Positions 11,898-22,600 of a DNA stretch of 64,000 nt are shown in pieces; positions within the stretch are counted from its first letter, which is position 1; each line of letters opens with the position of its first letter. The notes under the pieces are model-generated. The model saw nothing but the letters and a program-made list of their open reading frames with translations. It was not told the origin of the DNA and ran no database searches. The translations under genes were made by a program, and so were the position numbers. This stretch comes from Diphasiastrum complanatum (lineage: Eukaryota; Streptophyta; Lycopodiopsida; Lycopodiales; Lycopodiaceae), in the NCBI GenBank assembly GCA_029204225.1, contig CM055095.1, positions 21,351,995-21,415,994 of the forward strand, in the 5' to 3' direction.

Positions 11898-12523
11898 AGG
11901 AAAATTGCTCATAACAGAATCAATTCTCAACACAGAGCTAATAACTTTTTGCCCTCTTTCAGGAAATGTTCGCCAAATTACAGGAACCTTTGGTTTTGAT
12001 CATAGAACCTTCAGTTTGAAGGGCGAACAATCCTTCCCAGCAGATTTCCAGAAACATCAGAAAAACCACCAAAAAATCACCAAAACCCTAAAAATATAAA
12101 AAAAGAACTTCGTTCGATTCACTGTGGATTCAGATCTATCTACTGCCAGATCGGCGAAGAATAATATCAAAAATAGAAGGTTTTATAGAGGATCAGTTGT
12201 CATACTGCTATATTTTTGCCAAAAAAAAGTCTCTTTTTTGCAAAAATATCACTATTACTCTTGATTCTTTGCCAGAACCTTCGTCGAGTTTTCAAATTAT
12301 TCTATTTATAGTAATTTACTACTTTTGAGTTTGGCGAACATTCATTCTATCTGGATCATAGAAAATCTCTATTTTTACCCTCGCCAAACTATAGAAACTG
12401 TGTTTTTATGTGTCAGAAACCTTCGCCAGATCTAGCTTTATCTATGTCAGATTTTTAGTCTGAGAGTTCGGTGAAGGTTATTTCCATAGAATTTGTCAGA
12501 AAACCTAATCAGAGGGTTTTAAA

Positions 12524-12763
12524 CATTTGCAAGAGGAAGATGAACTTGAAGTTGCTAGAGCAACAGCCGAAGTTCATTCTTCACTAGTGCAACCACCGAA
12601 TAATTCACTTACAGATATGAATGCTCAGTTGCATCATCATGAAGAACCCTTCAAGATGACTGAATCGGAAGCACCGCAAACAGAACTGCTCATGAATATT
12701 TTGTCTAGTAAGATCAATATCTTGTTGGGAGAGTTCCTGAAGTTGGTGCCAAAAGCAAAATAA
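12524..12763 (+). pseudogene. gag remnant of Ty3 copy A
   Basis: The frame reads LQEEDELEVARATAEVHSSL and ends PKAK followed by TAA at 12,761. It matches the gag end of copy B (LQEEEVLEAAKAVVKVPSPS, and LGEFAELVPKAKEI in the next frame). The zinc-knuckle segment present in copy B is missing upstream here. The frame continues after the stop into the protease region. Confidence 0.65.
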
Positions 12764-12775
12764 GTATTAGCGCAA

Positions 12776-13549
12776 AAGTTAACTCAAGCTGAACCTGAAG
12801 TCCATCAAGAGTCACTTCTTTGTGCCGGATTTGAAGAATCTAATGAAGTACTCCATGTCGGAGCAGCTTGGGAAAGTGAACAAAAACATATCACTCTGCC
12901 GATACAACACAAGCAATATTCTAACGAAGTAGCCGTGATAGATGGCGGTTCGGGAGTTAACTTGATTTCTACAAAGCTATGTGCAAAATGGGGCCTTACA
13001 AAGATAAAGCCTATGCCTTTTGCCATTAAGCTGGCTGATCAAACGACAGTTCGTCCGCGAGGAATGGTTGAAGATATACCTGTCAGAATTGTCGGAGTAC
13101 AATTCATCATTACTTTCATAGTAATGGACTTACCGGAAGCACCAAATGTCTACCGAGTCCTATTGGGATGCCCATGGTTACGAGTTGCACAAGTAGTTCT
13201 TAACTGGGGTACCGGGAAAATCACTTTTGAAAATCGTGAACGTGCAGTCGAGGCTGATCCTGTAACTTGGACTATCAAACCAGTGGTTCAAAAAGAGGAT
13301 GATGATTCATCAACAACGGATCATACTTGTGACCGACCCGTAAAAAATTTGGGAGCTCATTACGACTCTCAAACCGATATTGTCAACTGGAATGAAGCTC
13401 TTGCAACGATTGACTTTACATCAGGTTATATGTGTCAACAAGATAATCAATCCGATTTGAGCGATATCTCATTATTGGATCGAACCTTGGATACATCGAT
13501 CACTTTTCCATGGAATGTGCTGAATGTAGCTTGGATATCATACCTTTAA
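12776..13549 (+). pseudogene. Aspartic protease region of Ty3 copy A
   Basis: AVIDGGSGVNLISTKLCAKW around 12,933-12,990 matches the retropepsin active-site block, with IDGGSG in place of the usual D-T/S-G-A. It is followed by VYRVLLGCPWLRVAQVVLNW, the typical downstream ILG-D/PWL block. A linker (VNWNEALATIDFTSGYMCQQ) follows and then ends abruptly where copy A carries its internal deletion. Same-frame stops lie upstream at 12,761. Confidence is high for the family and low for activity, because the active-site triplet is altered. Confidence 0.65.
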
Positions 13550-14646
13550 TACCTGATGCAGTTCCAAATGTTACAAAGTTCTATCGCCGTAATCCTAATG
13601 TTGCGGATCTGATAAAGAAAAAGCTTCAGAGATTGCTTGACGCCGATTTCATTTATGAGATCGAACATACCGAATGGGTTTCACCGATTGTCATTGTTCC
13701 TAAGAAGAATGGGAAATTGAGAATTTGTGTGAATCTCAAGGCCTTGAACAAAGTGACGTGAAAGGATCACTTTTCGTTACCTTTTATTGAAAGCATTTTG
13801 GACCGCCTTGTTGGAGCGGAAGCCTATAGTTTTCTGGATGGATTTAGTGGATACAATTAGGTCAAGATTGCACCTACAGATCATCACAAAACAACTTTTG
13901 CAATAGAATGAGAGACCTATTTTTACAAAGTAATGTCGTTTGGACTCTGTAATGCACCAAGTTCGTTCCAAAGAGTAATGCAATTTGCTTTTAAAGATTA
14001 TCTACAAAAATTTCTTGAAATTTACTTGGATGACCTTGGAGTCCATAACACAAATACAGACCAGCTAGATCGATTGGAGAAAGTATTTGAACGATGTCGC
14101 AAGTATCAAATTTCCCTAAATCCAGAAAAGTGCCAGATATGGGTTTCCCACGGAGTTGTTCTTGGACACGTGATATCAAGACATGGCTTTGCCACAAATT
14201 ATTCTAAAATCAAGGTTATTGTGGAATTGCCACCGCCAACAACAATTCGTGGAGTTTATGTGTTTATGGGTCATGCGAACTATTATCAAATTTTTATTAT
14301 CTTCTTTGCGGATTTAGCAAGACCTATATACAAACTGACTATTGTTCCTATTTGGACAGTAGAGGCGTTAGAAGCCTTTGAAAAATTAAAAAAAGCATTT
14401 ACTTCAGTATCGATATTGTGTTCTCCAGATTGGACGATTGAATTTCATGTTCACACTGATGCCTTGAAATATGCAATTGAATCAGTTTTGACGCAGTCAT
14501 GTGAATATAAGAAGGACTATCCAGTACGATTTGCAAGCAGGCAGCTTACAGATCCAGAGAAGAACTATTCCACAACAGAACGTGAAGCATTAGCCATGAT
14601 TTTTTATGTACGGAATTACCTCATGGAAACGCACATTGCATTTTAA
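13528..14646 (+). pseudogene. Reverse transcriptase-RNase H of Ty3 copy A
   Basis: RT blocks in order: SPIVIVPKKNGKLRICVNLK, a SFLDGFSGYN block, MSFGLCNAPSSFQRVMQFAF, and the catalytic IYLDDLGV. RNase H follows (HTDALKYAIESVLTQ, FASRQLTDPEKNYSTTEREA). In-frame stops at 13,759 (TGA where copy B has TGG), 13,858 (TAG where B has CAA), near 13,909 (TGA where B has TGG), 14,644 and 14,656 destroy the frame. The stop at 14,656 is also present in copy B. Confidence 0.8.
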
Positions 14647-14721
14647 ACGGATCACTAGCCGTTACTTTACTTGGTAAACAAGACGTGCAATACTGGGCGT
14701 ATTGCAAGATAGTTACTATTA

Positions 14722-16117
14722 TTGACTGAATTTGACTTTCGAATTGTGGTTTGTAAGGGAAAGCAACATTATCTAGCCGACCACGTTTCGCGAATTGAAT
14801 CCGCACCAGTTAATACTGAAGTGGATGATGAATTACCAAATGCTGCATTATTCTATGTAGAAGCAGTGCCTGAGTGGGTAGCGGATATTGTTGAGTACTT
14901 GATGCGAGGACAACCGAATGACTCTTTGACAAAAGTACAGAAGAGAAAATTGATTCATAAGGCTCAATCTTATCAATCGATTGTAGGACAATTGTATCGT
15001 TGTGGATTAGACAATATTCTATGTAGATGTGTTTTACTGCATGAAATATCAGATTTAGTCATGTTTTCACATGATGGCATGGGCGGAGGACACTTCTCTA
15101 CAGATATTACTGTCGCAAACTTTTGCAATCAGGTTGTTGGTGGCCTACGCTTCATAAGGACACAAAAAATTATATTCAGACATGTGATGTTTGCCAGCGA
15201 GCACGACGGCCTACTAGACAGAACTATGAACCCTTACATCCGGTTTTATCACAAGCGCCATTTGAAAAATGGGGACTGAATTATGTTGGTCCTATTTATC
15301 CTGTCGCACGAGGATCTCAGGCCCAATACATTATCGTAGCAACTGACTATATAATCAAGTGGGTTGAGGCCAAAGTTGTCAAAGTTGCTGATGCGAAATC
15401 TACGGCCAAGTTTCTTTATGGAAATATTATTATCACATTTGGATGTCCGATCGAGATTGTCAGTGACCGGGGTACACACTTTGTTGATCAAATAATAAAG
15501 TGTTTACAGAAAGATTTTTTTTTGTAATACACAGATTTAGTACTCCATATTATCCTAGAGGGAATGGCCAAGCTGAATCTTCCAATAAGATTATCTGCAC
15601 TATAATGACGAAAATAGTTGAAGCGAGTTGGTCTGATTGGAAACATAAACTGCATGCAGCATTATGGGCATTCAAAACCGCTTACAAGAGTAGTACAAAT
15701 CAAACACCCTTTCAACTTGTTTATGGTCAATATGTTGTCATGCCGATTGAATTTCTAATACCATCTTTAAGCATAGCAGCAACAGAACGGTTAAATGATG
15801 ATAAGTCTTTACAACTACGTCAAGAAGCTTTGCACAAATTGTGTGAAATAAGATTGATGGCAGTTCATGCGTTAGCAGCAGAGAAAGCCCGTCGTAAGGC
15901 ATGGCACGATCGTCATTTACACAAAAAAGATCTGAAAGAAGGAGATCTAGCACTGATGTACAAAACCAAGCTGATCAAGGAGAAATTGAAGTTTACCAGT
16001 GAAGGCCCGCATAGAGTGAAGGAAATCCTGAACTATGGAGCAATGATTCTTGAACACTTGGACAGAAAATGTTTTGATACTCCTGTGAATGGCAGCCGAT
16101 TACACAAGTTTTGGTAG
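14722..16117 (+). pseudogene. Integrase of Ty3 copy A, frameshifted
   Basis: The N-terminal zinc finger is split between frames: HDGMGGGHFS near 15,074 supplies the histidines, and TCDVCQRARRPTRQNYEPLH near 15,180 supplies the cysteines one frame over. The catalytic core shows Asp in VATDYIIKWVEAK, Asp in IVSDRGTHFVDQ and Glu in NGQAESSNK, the D,D(35)E arrangement. A second frameshift lies in an eight-T run near 15,516-15,523. The C-terminus (FTSEGPHRVKEILNYGAMIL) ends with HKFW and TAG at 16,115 and has no chromodomain. Confidence 0.8.
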
Positions 16118-16760
16118 TCTGCTCCGCCAGTTCAGCAAGCATTTTTTATTTTTATTTGTTTTTTAATTTCTTGTTTTCACTACTTAATTGTTAACTTCTT
16201 TTGGAAAAGACAATGTGAAAAAAAAAATGAAAAAAAAAATGAGGAAAGACTGATGAGCAAAAGTCAAAAATATCATCAGATCATAAAGTAGTCAGATCTT
16301 TATGGAAAAATGACTTAGGAAATTACTTTTTTGGTCATTTTTTGCACAAATTGTGTTAGAATTGTTCGTCGAGTTTTCAGCAGCAAGATCCACCTCAGTT
16401 ATACCCCTATTGAGTTGGGCGAACGTTCTTTTCACCAGTTACTACATGTTTTTGAGTTAGGCAAATGATCAGCAATATGTCATTTTGGGAACCTTCGCCG
16501 ACCACCTTACTCTCCTCAGGAACCTTTGCCGACATGCCAGATGGATTTAAAATACCAAAATTAGGTCGGCTATAGGTTCAGCTCCTGAAAATTTGCATTT
16601 TATGACAGTACTTGGGCGAAGGATCCTCTTGGGCGAAGGTTCGTGCTTCGCCAGACCTGAAAAACGTTTGTCGGATAGCCATAAACCTTTGATGAGATTT
16701 TTATAGCCTATTTTCATAGTACTGAACAAGCCTGCAAATACTGGTTCAAAACTGAACAGC

Positions 16761-17463
16761 CAAACTAGTATTCTGTGTCATGGACCCTCCAAATTCACCT
16801 ATAAGTTGGCTAAATTCGATTCATTCCTCACTTGTGCTAGCGAAGCTCTTGCCAATTTTTCCAGCGACCAAAGCCTTCAAAACTTTCCATACTGTTTTCT
16901 GATATACACTCGCACTCATTATTAGATGGGAGTGAGAATGAGATGAGGATGAATGTGAGTGAGAAGATTGATAGTGTTTAGGATTTTTAGTTCATTGATG
17001 GATGTTAATAGTATGTGTTTTGTGATCATAAGTTTTAAGATCTTTTTTGTTTGTGATGTAGGTTTGGATATAAAAAATGAAAAATGAGCTTTCATTGCAA
17101 AGGATTCAAAGATCAAATGCATGCAAAAGGAAAAGCAAAGATTGCAAAACAATGGAGACTTCGTGCAAGCATTATAGAGAGAAGCAAACAAGGCAAGTTA
17201 AAACTTTGAAAGTGAGTCTTTTTGTCCTTGAGAGACCTGTTTGTTTATGTTAGGTGAGAGAACCAATATTTTCATCATGTAACCCATCAATTTTGACTCT
17301 GGAACACTGCCCATGTGTGAGCGAGGTTTGTGCTTGGGTGGCTCTACCACCAAGAACCCATCAATTTTGACAAATAGCTTTTTGCATGCCCAAAAAGCTT
17401 TTGATCACTATGTGATGATGTCCTTTTGTGGTGTGGGGAGAGAACCCCCACACCCCCCCCCCC

Positions 17464-17464
<1 letters not shown>
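16761..17464. other. No gene seen
   Basis: Sequence following the Ty3 trailer. Short open stretches are not protein-like, and no splice-linked exon of the GTPase gene was recognised. Confidence 0.4.

Positions 17465-17504
<40 letters not shown>
17465..17504. repeat. (AC)n microsatellite
   Basis: About 20 AC units preceded by a C-rich run (17,453-17,463). Confidence 0.97.
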
Positions 17505-17506
<2 letters not shown>

Positions 17507-18770
17507 TTGATTCCTTTGTGTTCACGAGCATGTGCTCTCTTTCCCCGTGTTTATTCCAATAGCTCATTTTTTCTCTCCAACCTCTCCTCCACCATAGTTA
17601 CATGTGTTGTGTATGTCAACACCATGTATGTCCACAATAGCTGACTAGAGGATTGAGTTTTGACACCCTTACAAAGAAAGAGGAACTATTATAGAAATGT
17701 TTTGCCAAATCTGAATAACTCATTAGCATGTTAGTTGTTTCCATGTTGATCAGATGCTCCCTCCTCCCTCCTGAAGCATGTTGATTAGATATTCACCAAA
17801 TTGTTCAATTATATGTTTACAAGAAGCGTATATATTTCTAGTATAAAAAGTAGCACCGCATGCTTGAAATGAAATTTCGATAGTCTTGTAGGGGCTATAT
17901 ATGGTACATACGATTAACGAAGCACTAAGTATTGTAATAGTGTGGTTGAGAATGCAGCTCTGTAAAATCAGTCTTCTAACTACTAAGATGACAAGAAGCA
18001 CAAATTTTATCTAGCTAGAGAATATAGATCTAAAACTATGAAAGATACATATAAAAGTGAAGCTCAAGGACTGGAGGTATCATAGTGTAGCATCGAAGCT
18101 ATATATATGATGTGATTATCTTTTTTGAAATGTACTGTCTATTTCTGCCATGCTACAACTTCTACTGTGTTCCATTTCGTACTTCAGTCACATTTATCAT
18201 ATCATGGTGTCTTTGAACCTCTCCCTTCCTCTGCTACTTATGCAATGTGATTTTGCTCTTTCGTGAAACATTTGTTATTTATTAGCTTGCTCTATATCTC
18301 ATCAGCCAACAACAATATCAGACAAAATGAAATGTATTTTAAGTGCCAACAATCAACTAATGGGAGTGAGATTTCTCAACTGTACAGATTCGACTATCTT
18401 CAGAATTACCAGTCACTACAAAAAGACAAACTATGAATCTATACATTTGACGATTTTAATTCTATCAGCTGATTGCTGGCATTTAAAATGCCCCTCACTT
18501 GGTCACATCTTTACAGTTGGCCAACATAAGACCTGGAAGGTGTCTGTTATTGAGCAACAGCAACAAGGCAGCAACTACAAGATTCTATATAAAAAGCAAT
18601 AACACAACTAATTCTACATGTAAACCAGCTTGCTTTTGAACTGGTCCTCATTCTGACATGTGAAATGGGAAACTCACAATTCCAAAGATGTCAACCATTT
18701 TTCATTGAAATTGCTCTGATATTCTTTTCTTTTCAATAGATCTCTTACTGTATGAACTATACATGTAGAA
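17505..18770. other. 3' flank of the GTPase gene; no other gene
   Basis: This lies downstream of the stop codon at 18,771 on the minus strand and presumably holds the 3' untranslated region. No canonical AATAAA is obvious in the first 200 bases. An isolated CACTACAAAAAGACA phrase at 18,414 resembles a CACTA end but has no partner. Confidence 0.4.
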
Positions 18771-19694
18771 TCACTTGTACTTTCGTCCTTTCTTTGAAAT
18801 GTGCAATGCATCTCGAGATTGAAGCTTTATGCCTTCTTCATCAGATAAAAACATTGCTTTCCTTTGCTTTGTTTCCACGGTAACAATTGGCTTGACAGCT
18901 GATACCTTTTGGCAAGCACTTTGAAGTATTGTATTCTTCTTGTCTGATTCAAGGTTCAGCCTCTTGCATTCTGCCTCATGCCGTCCATTCCCTGGTTTTT
19001 TGAGCTGAAATTCAAGTTTGTTTCCTGACAATGTCTTAGAAGATTCGGGTACTCCTAGGGCACGATCATTTGCAACACTATCTATGAGGCATGAACAGAA
19101 CTGGGGATTACTCTGAAGCAAATTGTAACCATAACAAGCCGACTCCAAGCCAGAATCTGATGACTTTCTCAAATTCTCTATCAATTTATTCATGCCCTTG
19201 AGTTTTACCTTTAACCTTTCTTTGAGAGTAAGCAAGCTGCTACCTTCTAAAACGTTATACTTTCCAAATTGCTGGACACTCAAAGCTTTCTGTACACTTA
19301 GAACAAGTTTTCCAACCTCTTGCTGCCAAAGCACCCATAACCTTTTGATCTCCTCATTAGTAGCCTGCCATAGTTCTTCCCAATATGCATTCAGCAGATG
19401 TTCCAGATAAGTTTTAGCCTTTTTAGAAGCTTTCTGGCCTACCTCATTGTCTGTAAGTATTCGAGAAAAAACTTCCATAAAAGAGCTATCATTGCCCTGC
19501 TGTTTCACTTCCCTCAACATCCATTTGATGCCATAGTCATAAGCTCTCCGCAAAGCCATACAAATCTTTCCATGAAGGCCACCATCCTTCCCTCCAGAAA
19601 GTAAATTTGCTCTCATACGGTCCAATACATAATGCCATCGCTCCATCAGATCATTGTGTAGTGCAATGCAATTGCCCACCACGTTATCAGAGAC
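18771..19694 (-). CDS. GTPase exon 6 (3' terminal)
   Basis: The acceptor CATGCACAG is followed by [20 protein letters not shown] and 307 codons to TGA at 18,771. The sequence is helical, with [20 protein letters not shown] and [20 protein letters not shown] suggesting a helical bundle or stalk. It finishes with lysine-rich [13 protein letters not shown], which could act in nuclear targeting. It was assigned to this gene by strand, matching phase 0 and protein character; the link across 18 kb of transposons needs transcript evidence. Confidence 0.6.
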   Translation of the reverse strand, partial: VSDNVVGNCIALHNDLMERWHYVLDRMRANLLSGGKDGGLHGKICMALRRAYDYGIKWMLREVKQQGNDSSFMEVFSRILTDNEVGQKASKKAKTYLEHLLNAYWEELWQATNEEIKRLWVLWQQEVGKLVLSVQKALSVQQFGKYNVLEGSSLLTLKERLKVKLKGMNKLIENLRKSSDSGLESACYGYNLLQSNPQFCSCLIDSVANDRALGVPESSKTLSGNKLEFQLKKPGNGRHEAECKRLNLESDKKNTILQSACQKVSAVKPIVTVETKQRKAMFLSDEEGIKLQSRDALHISKKGRKYK

Positions 19695-22600
19695 CTGTGC
19701 ATGTCACGAAAAGAGCACCAATCATCTGTAACATAAACACCCCAAATAATTGAAGCAACAATCAAGAAATGTATTGTTGCCAAACCCGACAGGCATAGCA
19801 CAATTGTTTCATGACAAGAACATATGTCTACCTTAGTGATGTTCAATTAATTGTCTAGCAAGCACGTTCCAAATTGAGCACACTAAGTAACGTGCATTTA
19901 ATCTTTCTTTCAAACTCCCATACACTGATTTGACATGATCAGACTCCTAGCTTTTCTAAAGAGTTCATTACTCTAGTTACTATTATTTGAGCTTTGTACA
20001 ATGCAATAAATAATTCCATAGGTTTGCAGTATGTTGAGAACCATCTGTTAGATTCAGAAGCCTAGTGGACTGACATGATATGAATCTTACTCCTAACTTT
20101 TGGAAAGAGTTCATAAGTATTATTCTACATATAACACCATTGTTTATATTACTAATAATCAACAATTCGCGATCTCTTAAGGATTGTCTTTCAGACTCAA
20201 TGCTTCCCTGGCTGTTTTCCCCTACTTACAAATTTTCATGAGCAACAGTACATATGTATGATAGAAGTTGTGCTTTGGAGGATTGGATCAATCAACAATA
20301 TACACCAGAATATCTCTAAGGACAAGTTCAGGACTCAGTTATCTGATAATAATCTGCGAATATCTACAAAGGAATTTACATTTCAGAATGACGGAGTGGT
20401 ATTTGCTAGAAAAGATAGTTCAGGTTGATTCAAGAAAGAAACAAGCATTCAGTGGATTAAATATGAAATCCAAATAGAGTCTAAATAGGTGTCAAGGTTT
20501 ATCTCTAATTCTATGTTGCAAAACCATTTAGGTTGATTACAAAAGTGACAACATTATTTTGTGAAGTCTCATCTTGGATTGTCATGGATAGACCTACCTG
20601 ACAGCAAGACTTTTTATGAAGTTTGGACTGGATCCAAACCTTCATTAAAGCATTTAAAAGTCTTCAGATGCACTGCCTCTGCTCATGTCCCAAAGGACAC
20701 AAGAAAGAAATTAGATGTGCATTCAATCAAAACTATTTTTGTGGGCTATTCTTCTTCTAATGGCATGTATCGACTGTACAATATTGAAACCTGTAAAGTT
20801 TTTACTAGCAGGGATGTCATTGAAGATCAGTTCAACAATCTGAAGGGCAAGAACCAGATCCAGTCTATTGACTCTGCTCCGACAACTGATGTATATTGAA
20901 ATACTATCTCGATTCCTTCAAGTAGTCAACCTGTACAATCAGATTCAGAGGAAGACCAAGAAGCTGCAACTCAGGAGCAACCGTCACAGCCAACACTACC
21001 GACTCAAAATCGAATTTCGCAGCCAGAAGCTCCAACCACGAGATCAACAAGGGTTCGATATACTAATGAGTTTGCTCGCTATTCTATACAGGAACCAACC
21101 ACAATCGAAGAAGCAATGTCACAGGCCGATTAAGATCTCTGGAAGGAAGCCATCCGCTGATGAAGAACAACACTTGGACTGTCACCAAGCTGCCTGCAGA
21201 CAAAAAAGTCATCAACTGCAAATGGATTTTCAAGATCAAGTATAAAGCAGACAGCAGCATCGACAGGAGAAAGGCGTGACTCGTGGCAAGGGGATTTTCA
21301 CACATTCCCAATGTCGACACTGTGAAACCTTTAGCCCAATCGTCAAACACTCCTCTATTCGATTGCTGCTATCCTATGTTGCTGCAACCAACCTTGAGGT
21401 ACACCAGATGTATGTACAAATAGCATTCCTCAATGGAGTCATTGAAGAGGACATCTGTATGATCCAATCTGAAGGCTATGTCCTCAATGGTCAAGAAGAT
21501 CGAGTATGCAAACTCCATAAAGCCTTGTTTGGTTTGAAGCAATCATCGAGAGCATGGTTTCAACGAATCAATACCTTCCTAATTAATTAATTTTCCTAAA
21601 TTCCCCCCCCAAAACCCCTCAAAGCTCATTCTTGTCCCTCATTTCACATTTTTGGTGTTAGAGGTTGAGAGAGAGGGCGCTTTGGTTTGAGAGAGAGGGC
21701 TGCTCAGATTGATGAGAGAGAAGAGGCCAGGGTAGAGAGAGACTGTAGCGGCCTCTGTAGAGAGAGAAAATTACGGTTTAGTTGTAGGTTTGTTTTTTTT
21801 CAACAAAAATCAGGTTTTTTGGCATTCCCTCATGCAAATAGGTCTATTTTTAGGGTCTAGGCATTTCAGATCATAGAGAGAGATTGGGACAGTCTAGAAA
21901 GAGACTATACCAGCCCATCTAGAGAGAGAAGGATAGGGTTTAGGGTTTAGGTCATTTTTTGGAGCCAAAAACAGCTTTTTTGCATTATGGAGGGCCTCTT
22001 CTCGAGGTTTAGGGGTTTAGCTTGATAGGGTTCAGGGTTGGCATTCCCAGGTTCATTGCATTGCGTAGGAGCTCATATCCACTTATCCAGGACCGGTTTC
22101 CTCTGATCAAACAGTAACTCATTCGTCTTTTCTTGCACTTCTTCCGTACTTCACTTCCGTACTTCCTATTTCCTATGCTCGTTTTGTCAGCACTCTCACT
22201 AGGCTGAAAGGCCATCTCCTTGGTGCTGTCAAGGGTGATGGCAAACGCTTAGGCTCCCACCCTTGCCCACACATGCCTGCTCAGGAGCGTTGTAGGCTCA
22301 TTGACATATACGGAGCTCGATTGACGCAGGCCGGTATGTCACTAGATCCTGATGTATTTGCAGTAGTATCATCCACCCCACGGGATCCACTAGCTCCTCG
22401 TCCACCACCACCACGTCCTCCCCCACCACCTGTTCGTGCTCCTCCCCCTCAGCCTGATGCACATCCACCACTCGTTCCTCAGCCCACTGCACCACATCCT
22501 ACCGCACCACCACAACCCAATGCACCACGTCCCGCCCCTCCTCCTGCTGCATCTATTCCAATCGGTGCATTTCCACAGTGTCCTCCTGCAGTCACTCAGA

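Larger units (their letters stand above)
11906..16760 (+). mobile_element. Ty3-type retroelement, copy A, decayed
   Basis: A leader (to about 12,520) homologous to 52.4-53.0 kb is followed in order by remnants of gag, aspartic protease, reverse transcriptase, RNase H and integrase, then a trailer sharing leader-like TTCGCC/GGCGAA motifs. Domain order PR-RT-RH-IN identifies Ty3 (Metaviridae type). The last coding residues end at 16,117 with no chromodomain, so it is a non-chromoviral lineage. Compared with copy B it lacks the zinc-knuckle part of gag and about 750 bp between protease and RT. LTR ends were not resolved. Several stops and two frameshifts in the integrase make it inactive. Confidence 0.8.

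Noticed and set aside
18412..18430. CACTACAAAAAGACA as a CACTA terminal inverted repeat
   Set aside because: No inverse partner with a 3-bp target duplication was found, and the motif is short.
21936..21954. TTTAGGGTTTAGG as telomeric repeat
   Set aside because: Only two units occur, in the hAT leader; such telo-box sequences are common in plant 5' regions.
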